Part shown: piece after piece, positions 59,325 to 64,000 of the stretch
Layout: each line of letters starts with the position of its first letter
Position numbering within the stretch: position 1 is the first letter of the stretch
NCBI GenBank assembly: GCA_026874595.1
Contig: CM049321.1
Span: forward strand, 26,833,479 to 26,897,478
Origin: Sipunculus nudus
Lineage: Eukaryota > Annelida > Sipuncula > Golfingiida > Sipunculidae
Reading direction: 5' to 3'
Length of the DNA stretch: 64,000 nucleotides
Notes under the pieces: model-generated
Database searches by the model: none
Seen by the model: the letters and a program-made list of their open reading frames with translations, nothing else
What the model was told of the DNA's origin: nothing
Translations under genes and position numbers: made by a program

Positions 59325-62300
59325 CTGGAAATACAGAGGTAAAGATCGACGTCGTCTTACTGCGTTCAGTGACAAAGACTCCAGCTCCTCACGCAGCGAG
59401 AACGCCGGACAACTGTAGGTCCTGAAGCTATTCATGTGTATAAGCACTCGGTCATAATCCGTACATCCCGGCTTCCCCACGCACACCTGCTCAAACGATT
59501 TGCTGGAACTGGTTATTAGAGACCAGTGTCAATACTAGATACATAATTCCATTCTCTGGCCCTGAGTGAATATTCGCCGAAGGTCCAATTAATAGTCTAT
59601 CTTTCACTGGATATTAATATTTTAAATAAAGTTCATTCTTTTCTTGAAAAGTAAAATCCACATATGTCCTTACGATATATATATGCATTTTGACCAGTCC
59701 TTGACTGGTGGCCCTATCATTATCAGAATAAACCTTTCTTTTTCTTCTTCCGTTAAAGTCCTTGAGTGGATTCAACCAATAAATTATGACACATTTAGAA
59801 ATTAGCCGAAACTTTACTAATTTTAATGGCCTTACGCGTCTTTTGACCTTCTACCGAGAACACTTTTGCAATCAGACATGCCCATTCCTGATTTAGCGAC
59901 GTTTTCTTTTACCAATAACCCCATTTCCCCTGGAAATGTCTGTGGTAGTCTACGCACATCATTTAGTGCACTGCATAAATCGCACTTAATCTGCAAGTAC
60001 CCCTGGGCATTCAGTCCCACATTCCGCATCCCAAGAGTTTTCGAGTGAGTAATACTGATGCAGCCGGAAAAAAACAATAAACAAGCCACCTATCGGTTAA
60101 AATCAAATCGAGGCTTGTGACATGACAAATCTGATCAGCGCGAGCGATGAATCATTTCCCTGAACCCTCAATCGACCTGGATTCCTGACGAAGAAGATAT
60201 CTTGCTGCTTATCCACAAAGCTTTGTCGATCATAATTTGAAAATACAAGGAGTATGAAATTAGTTTTTATTTTTTGGGGAGTTTCGCCGTTTTCCCGGGA
60301 AATACCAACTTTTTCTCTCGAAACTGAACATATATAATGTTGCATTCACAACAAATGAAGTGATGCTAGTCAACTTTCGACAATTTTGTTTTAAACCCTA
60401 TGTCGGTTTGTGATTTTCCATTTCTCGACAGATGTATTTTGCAGCTCCGGTAATTTAAAGTCACACACACAGATATTACATTGTAAAGAGATCTTACATT
60501 TTAGATATGTGTCCACTTTCTTCAAAAGGCAGACTAGTTAATACAAATATATTTTAAACTCATAAATTGCACCATCATGAATGAGCCTAAAGAATTTCCA
60601 TTAAGGATAACAATGCTGGAGTAAAACCACGGCTTAAAAGTATCCTACTGCACGTGTAATGCATTACACATCAATGACGTCACAACCACCGGCAGTAAAA
60701 GAACAACAAAGGCTCGCAAGGATAAAGTTCGTCATCCACAATAAATATTCATCCTCTAGCTATGACCCAGTGAACCGGACAATCGGTCATATAATTGAAC
60801 TAATCCTATGAAGGACTGCCTTTATCAAGAAATTATCTCTCCAAACATGTATGTGCACATTTTGTTGCAATTACTTGATCAAACCGTCGTGATCTGAAAT
60901 GCTCCACTATGTACATTTCACAAGTTTAGCATGGTGTTTTCCGACACTGGCGAAAGCAACAAGAGTAGATGTTGTGGCCCTTGAACAGAAGCAATGATCC
61001 ATTTATGACTTGTCAGATAATCCATTTGGTAATTGAAGCCTCAGAAGGCTCCTCTGGTAAGGTGCTCGGCCGCAGATGCGGGAGAATTGAGATGCAACTG
61101 GTTGGCTATTTGGAGATGTGTGATGGTTTGATACACCACGAGCCACTTGGTTCAAGTCGCTCCAAAACAGCCAGCCAATCCTTTCTGAGCCTGTGTTCAA
61201 AACTGTGATAGTCTGGCCATTAACGACAGGTTAGCACCGATAAAACACACCACTGCTGTGGGCTTTCCCCATGCAGACCGTCTGTGACTATGTGGGTTAT
61301 ATAACAGCCAGCGAGCAAGCTAGCCCAGCAAACGAGATCAGCGCGAGGAATCAAGGCCGCAGTCCCTGAAGGCACATCATGAATCAACATACATATCGGG
61401 CCCAGAGATGTCAAAATTGGACATTTACTCTTTTGTCTTATCGGCCCGAGTGTTCTATGACAATTCTGGTAAATTTGCTCAACCAACAAGTAAATGGTCG
61501 GGCTGCAAGACTCGTGATTGATCAGACCGGTTGTCGCATGTGTTCACGGCTTGGAGCTAGTGTATTAGCTGCAATATAGGCGGAAAAATGGGACTACCTG
61601 TCTCGGTGAGATCATATACTGACCAAAGCCAGACCGCAGGCAAACGCCAAATCAGTGTCCGTGAATCTTGTGTAAACTAAAGTGAAGACTTATGTGATGT
61701 GACCTGCGCCTCTACCCAACGGTAGCAAATCACTTCTGGTATGTACTACCTGCTCTGGTTGATAATGCTCTTTCTCGCCGACTATTATATATATAGTAAT
61801 TACCGAGAAGGTGATAAGCATCTAGATTTGATAAATGGTTGGATATGGAGAGTATTGGTCAGATATTGACAGAGTTCGTACAACTCATGTGTCAGCAGAT
61901 AATGTGATTTTACATAAACTGCTCTATATTTTTTAGAAGTCTTTTGTACCTTTGACGGAGAACTTCTTGTAGCTTATAACACGGTCAGCCTTTACAAGTA
62001 ATGCTAACCTGGTTCCTCCACATACATACACCCTCGTATAATGTATGGACTCCAATGTCATTAAATGCCTTGTGTGCATGGCATTGAAAAAAGATCACAA
62101 AATCCTTTTATGACCAATCAAAAAGTAAATGTTATTATATGATATTTTTGTCCCGTCCTCGAACGCATTGATTAGCGTTCTTAATTTTTTTTTTCCTATG
62201 CCACATTCGAAAAGTGTAGTCTCGTTCTACATTATCACTAGGTTATAAAAATAAAATCGATATTCTCTGGTATTCATCTGATATTTCCTTTAGATCTCAT

Positions 62301-63387
62301 TAAACATAGCCGCTACACGGTGTATATATCCTCAGTTACTGTTCTTGCTACCACTTGTTCACCATAACAACATTTTCTGCTGGTGTAACGTGCATGTATC
62401 CAGAGCGTCAGGCTTTACAAATTATCAGGCAAACCATGTTCTGCCTATTCCTTCTCACAAAGAGCCTTCATTCAAATACTTTCACAGAGCCAATTATTGT
62501 GCTACAGGCAGTCTGTCTCGGGGTACTTCCAGCACAAAGGAGACTAGCTCGCTTATTCCTTAACGGGTTGGCCCGAATACCTGAGGGACAGCGGCTTCCA
62601 TACTCGACTCCACCATCAAGCCCATGTGAGTCACTTTTTTAACAGACATCTGCCGGGTTCTCTACAATATTTATACATTATCGCTTCTCCTCGACTAATC
62701 CGCGGTTTATATTTAAATGTATATGTTGCTGAGCGCTGTAGCGGACTTACCCGCCGCGCCATGCATAATGATCAGACTTGTTCTTGGGCAGCACGGGACG
62801 TGAACACACCGCTTACTACATGTAATTATACCACGTATGTTGCAGCCTTATCACAGATACAGTCAACTCCTCCTCTGTTTCATTAAGCACATTTTATTCA
62901 ATATTTGCTCTTACTGTGCATACAAGAAGAATGCTACCGATACACGCAGTGGTTCGTGGCCATTTCCTGCTTAAAGAAACGGGTAAAATGGCACCATTCC
63001 CAGTAAACCATCCTCTCCATTTGTCCACTTTCCCTTTATATAATAGATCATTTCTACATAATCAGAACGCCGATTTTTTTTTTCACGCAGCTCTAGAAAT
63101 CAATTCACACGTGAGGCTTTCACTGGGTTTATTGACGTTACTCCTACACGCGTTTCAAATATAACTGAGCCTCATATATATTTAGGCAGACATGTGGGGT
63201 TAGAATGATCCATATGCATATACCTTCTTGTGCGTGTGATACGGTTTTACCTACTGGGTATACCTTAAGTGGTTGACATAAATATCACACTTTTCTGTTC
63301 ATATTGCAGTATTGGTTCACCATTTACGAGAACATGCAGTCCGCCTCTCTGTCGCCACGGCTTTAATTTAAGACTGATTCCTGTTAC
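59325..63387 (-). other. 4 kb upstream intron
   Basis: CpG-retaining sequence. 61030-61150 (plus) has a loosely tRNA-like stretch (TGGTAAGGTGCTCGGCCGCA) that may be a decayed SINE. Open frames on both strands at 61003-61579 and 62345-62886 have no recognisable motif. Confidence 0.5.
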
Positions 63388-63425
63388 CTTGGCAACGTTG
63401 TCCTTCCTGTCTATTTCCGGAGTCA
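63388..63425 (-). CDS. MACF1-like: Candidate exon 0: end of a spectrin-repeat helix C
   Basis: 38 nt between a strong acceptor CGCTTCCACAG and donor AAG|GTAACA. After two bases it encodes TPEIDRKDNVAK and ends in phase 0, as exon 1 requires. The joined sequence [17 protein letters not shown] has the R...L..AL spacing seen where helix C meets the next helix A. A longer version starting near 63466 is also open. It needs transcript support. Confidence 0.42.
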
Positions 63426-64000
63426 CTGTGGAAGCGACAGAGTCTTCAGACAAATATAATCCTTACAAATGACAGTTAGTCACGCACGCAATGCCAAACA
63501 CAAGCATGACATAATATCTTAATACTGGTCCCTTTTGTTGTTTTAGATGTAAGAGTGACTTCTCAAGTCTGGGTAAAAAACGTCAACGTTAAACATTTTT
63601 AAAACAAAGCTTGAACAATAAGTAGCAGCGTTTATAAAACGCCAGTGTTGTATGATAAATTCCTTCCTTATTCCACAGTGGTATCACACAGTCAAACAGG
63701 CAGACCCTGTACAAAAATGAAGCGTGTACACAGACTGGACGGCATCCCCTGGGTCTAAGTACGGACCGAAATTGCATGACCCGAGCGATCAGTTTTTATC
63801 TTGCTGTGCTGGCCAGACACATTTTAGAAAAAAAGCGCCAGGAGTTGTCACTCTCTCGCTAAGGTGACAACCGATCAGCAACACACCGGCGCCGAATACA
63901 TCCCCCTCGCAGACACTATGTCCTCACACTGCGCCATGAGACGCACAGCATCAAGTGATCAAGAATGGCACATACATTCAATCCACGTTTGTTCTTAACC
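63426..64000 (-). other. Upstream intron at the window edge
   Basis: CpG-retaining sequence, nothing recognised. Exons for the remaining rod, plakin and actin-binding domains are expected further upstream. Confidence 0.4.

Larger units (their letters stand above)
48150..64000. other. CpG-undepleted domain
   Basis: From about 48.15 kb upward CpG is present near its chance frequency, while everything below is strongly CpG-depleted apart from a few young repeats. Hand counts: 39 CpG in 48181-48900 but only 6 in 47041-48000. The domain covers the internal first exon and exons 1-2. In molluscs CpG loss follows germline gene-body methylation, so this region is inferred to be unmethylated: promoter-like, or transcribed little in the germline. 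Confidence 0.8.

Noticed and set aside
61030-61150. tRNA-like sequence (TGGTAAGGTGCTCGGCCGCA) on the plus strand
   Set aside because: Box A fits poorly and no clear box B or cloverleaf could be drawn by eye; at most a decayed SINE.

Overview
The window is animal nuclear DNA, AT-rich and full of introns and interspersed repeats. Its only clearly supported gene is the 3' part of a spectraplakin (MACF1 / dystonin / Short stop family) on the minus strand, so transcription runs from high to low coordinates. Thirty exons with matching splice phases carry 4651 coding bases (about 1550 codons). They encode twelve spectrin repeats, two canonical EF-hands, a GAS2 (GAR) microtubule-binding domain and the start of the Ser/Arg/Gly-rich C-terminal tail. 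The actin-binding and plakin regions should lie beyond base 64000, and the rest of the tail beyond base 1. The repeat classes suggest a lophotrochozoan, most likely a mollusc: GGAC-type tetranucleotide tails beside a TAGCTCAG hairpin, GCCTCC-ended MITEs, CAGTAAAACCTCGC elements and a tRNA-derived SINE. The species is not identified.

Layout along the plus coordinates: 0.6-9.7 kb holds the tail, GAS2, EF-hand and last spectrin-repeat exons. A 2.6 kb mobile element and a duplicated fragment of the first GAS2 exon lie between them. 10.5-14.9 kb holds rod exons, followed by a 9.7 kb intron to 24.6 kb. 24.6-45.8 kb holds most of the rod exons, including a 15-nt microexon, with a second copy of the mobile element, a higher-order satellite block and two minisatellites that begin exactly at 5' splice sites. 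45.8-56.1 kb is a 10.3 kb intron containing a well-supported alternative first exon. 56-59.4 kb holds the two most upstream certain exons. 59.4-64 kb is mainly intron with one candidate 38-nt exon.

The main observation is an internal promoter model. An ATG-bearing exon at 50585-50731 has an in-frame stop just upstream and ends in a consensus phase-0 donor compatible with the next exon. Hand-counted CpG density drops sharply about 2.5 kb downstream of it (39 CpG in 48181-48900 against 6 in 47041-48000). Invertebrate gene-body methylation depletes CpG in germline-transcribed regions, so this step suggests that a short isoform lacking the actin-binding domain is the broadly expressed form. No bacterial-type operon, CRISPR array, rRNA or tRNA gene is present, and I found no wholly new biological system. 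The points of interest are gene-structural.
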